From Rhipicephalus microplus (taxonomy: Eukaryota > Arthropoda > Arachnida > Ixodida > Ixodidae), in NCBI RefSeq assembly GCF_043290135.1, contig NC_134709.1:108671145-108735144 (forward strand): a stretch of 64,000 nucleotides of DNA, in the 5' to 3' direction. A program made the translations under genes and the position numbers. Position 1 is the stretch's first letter; each line of letters starts with the position of its first letter. The notes beneath the pieces were generated by a model. The model was not told the DNA's origin and ran no database searches. It was given only the letters and a program-made list of their open reading frames with translations. This document shows, one piece after another, positions 62,980 through 64,000 of the stretch.

Positions 62980-64000
62980 TTGAGATTGTCCAAAAAGCGC
63001 AATAACTAACATATTTAGCCTATTTGGTATTAATCTTCTTCTTCTCGGACACACTATAGACATTCCTCGCGAGGCCATCACGGTGACGGTATACAAGCGA
63101 ATAAGACGGGTACTTCAATTTTGTTTCTTTCTTGAGTTGTGGCAATGCAAGGCACTTTGTCGCAAGTAAGTTTCGTGTTAACCCATCAAGGTAGCGGGAA
63201 CACAGCTGTCAGAGGGCAGAATAATCACAGCGGCTGTTGGCAGTAAGCCCAGCTGTCATGCTTCACGATAACACGTTTCAACGGTCGGAGTGAGGCAGGC
63301 TGCATGTACGCTCACGTCTTATCAAACATCGCTTTCGGGTCGGGCGTTTATCAGGCGTTATCCACACATCCATTGCATTATTCAGGGCAAAGAAAAGAAA
63401 AAAATGGCGACATTGGGGTCGATATTTCAGGAATAATTCGCACTCTGCAATCAGCTGAAACGTACTCCTGCGTACAGCGATATCAAGAGTTGCCTTTGGT
63501 TGCAAGAAGATAACCCGAAAGTGGCACAATGCATTCGACGCGTGGCAGACATATTGCTAAATATATATGCAGAGTCGTTAAAGAAGCATCAGAGTGCCAA
63601 CATTAGCTATCCTTGAATCGCAATTAGCGTAACAATGAGCACAATTTCGTTGAACTGTTACAGCGTCAATTACATCTTAGCTCACATTACATTTATATGT
63701 TACAAAACATAAGGCTCTCGTGGTGAAAGAGAACATTTCTACGTTCAAATGTAAGCTAGCATGTGAGGCCGGTTTCCGTAAAGGCTAAAATTATCAAATA
63801 AAAAAATGAACGAAGTACACTCATTCTCTTTTAATGCGCAGCAATGTTTTATTGCGAAACGAAATTGTACAGAAGCATATTGATTAACGCATCTGGATGC
63901 TTGTATAGCTTATTAACGAATTTTTACATGAAACAATATGCAATGACACAAAAGCAAAAGACAAAAAAAAAGAGTATTCACATCATAAAAGTGAAAAAAG
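62980..64000. other. intergenic, nothing recognised
   Basis: AT-rich sequence to the window end, without a coding motif or repeat I can name. Confidence 0.35.

Overview
The window looks like nuclear DNA of an ixodid (hard) tick. It carries several copies of a tRNA-derived SINE that matches, from memory, the tick SINE called Ruka. It also holds Penelope-like, CR1/Jockey-like, pogo/Tigger and hAT-like remnants, TTAA-flanked MITEs, long (GT)n, (GATA)n and (ATT)n tracts, and a host gene with small exons (90-171 bp) in introns of 0.2-7.3 kb. The genus cannot be fixed by eye.

Region 1, about 0.5-34.4 kb, minus strand: an orthologue of Disabled (Dab), the PTB-domain endocytic and signalling adaptor. 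Seven well supported coding exons and one tentative terminal exon can be placed with GT-AG splice sites and compatible phases: 34389-34270, 29869-29724, 23773-23684, 16341-16207, 11312-11142, 7958-7860, 4000-3908, 1034-897, and possibly 649-569. The second to fifth exons encode the PTB domain. Later exons carry a leucine/acid linker, a DPF clathrin-adaptor motif and a proline-rich segment. A GC- and CpG-rich block at 36.2-37.1 kb is the best candidate promoter or first exon.

The Dab introns are loaded with transposons: a decayed Penelope-like element (2.06-3.5 kb), two pogo/Tigger deletion derivatives in opposite orientation (12.04-13.14 and 16.96-18.03 kb), a hAT-like pseudogene (13.24-14.99 kb), a Penelope 3' fragment (15.0-15.5 kb), a 5'-truncated LINE with a 768-codon open frame (18.94-21.58 kb), and TTAA MITEs (25.7, 27.7, 33.3 kb). 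The two inverted pogo copies bracket a single PTB exon, an arrangement that could favour back-splicing or a long intronic dsRNA.

Region 2, 37-64 kb, has no host gene that I can recognise. It is a mosaic of repeats: a composite repeat at 38.1-41.1 kb (two direct ~0.5 kb modules around a ~148-bp tandem array and a long (GATA)n tract, with a recurring short palindrome at the boundaries), a second tandem array with ~155-bp units at 41.6-42.5 kb, SINE copies with target-site duplications at 42.7, 44.1, 49.4 and 58.4 kb, a 521-bp TIR element at 46.87 kb, degenerate I/R1-like LINE fragments at 43.8, 46.1 and 60.4 kb, several perfect or near-perfect hairpins, and a fresh 123-bp triplication at 59.8 kb.
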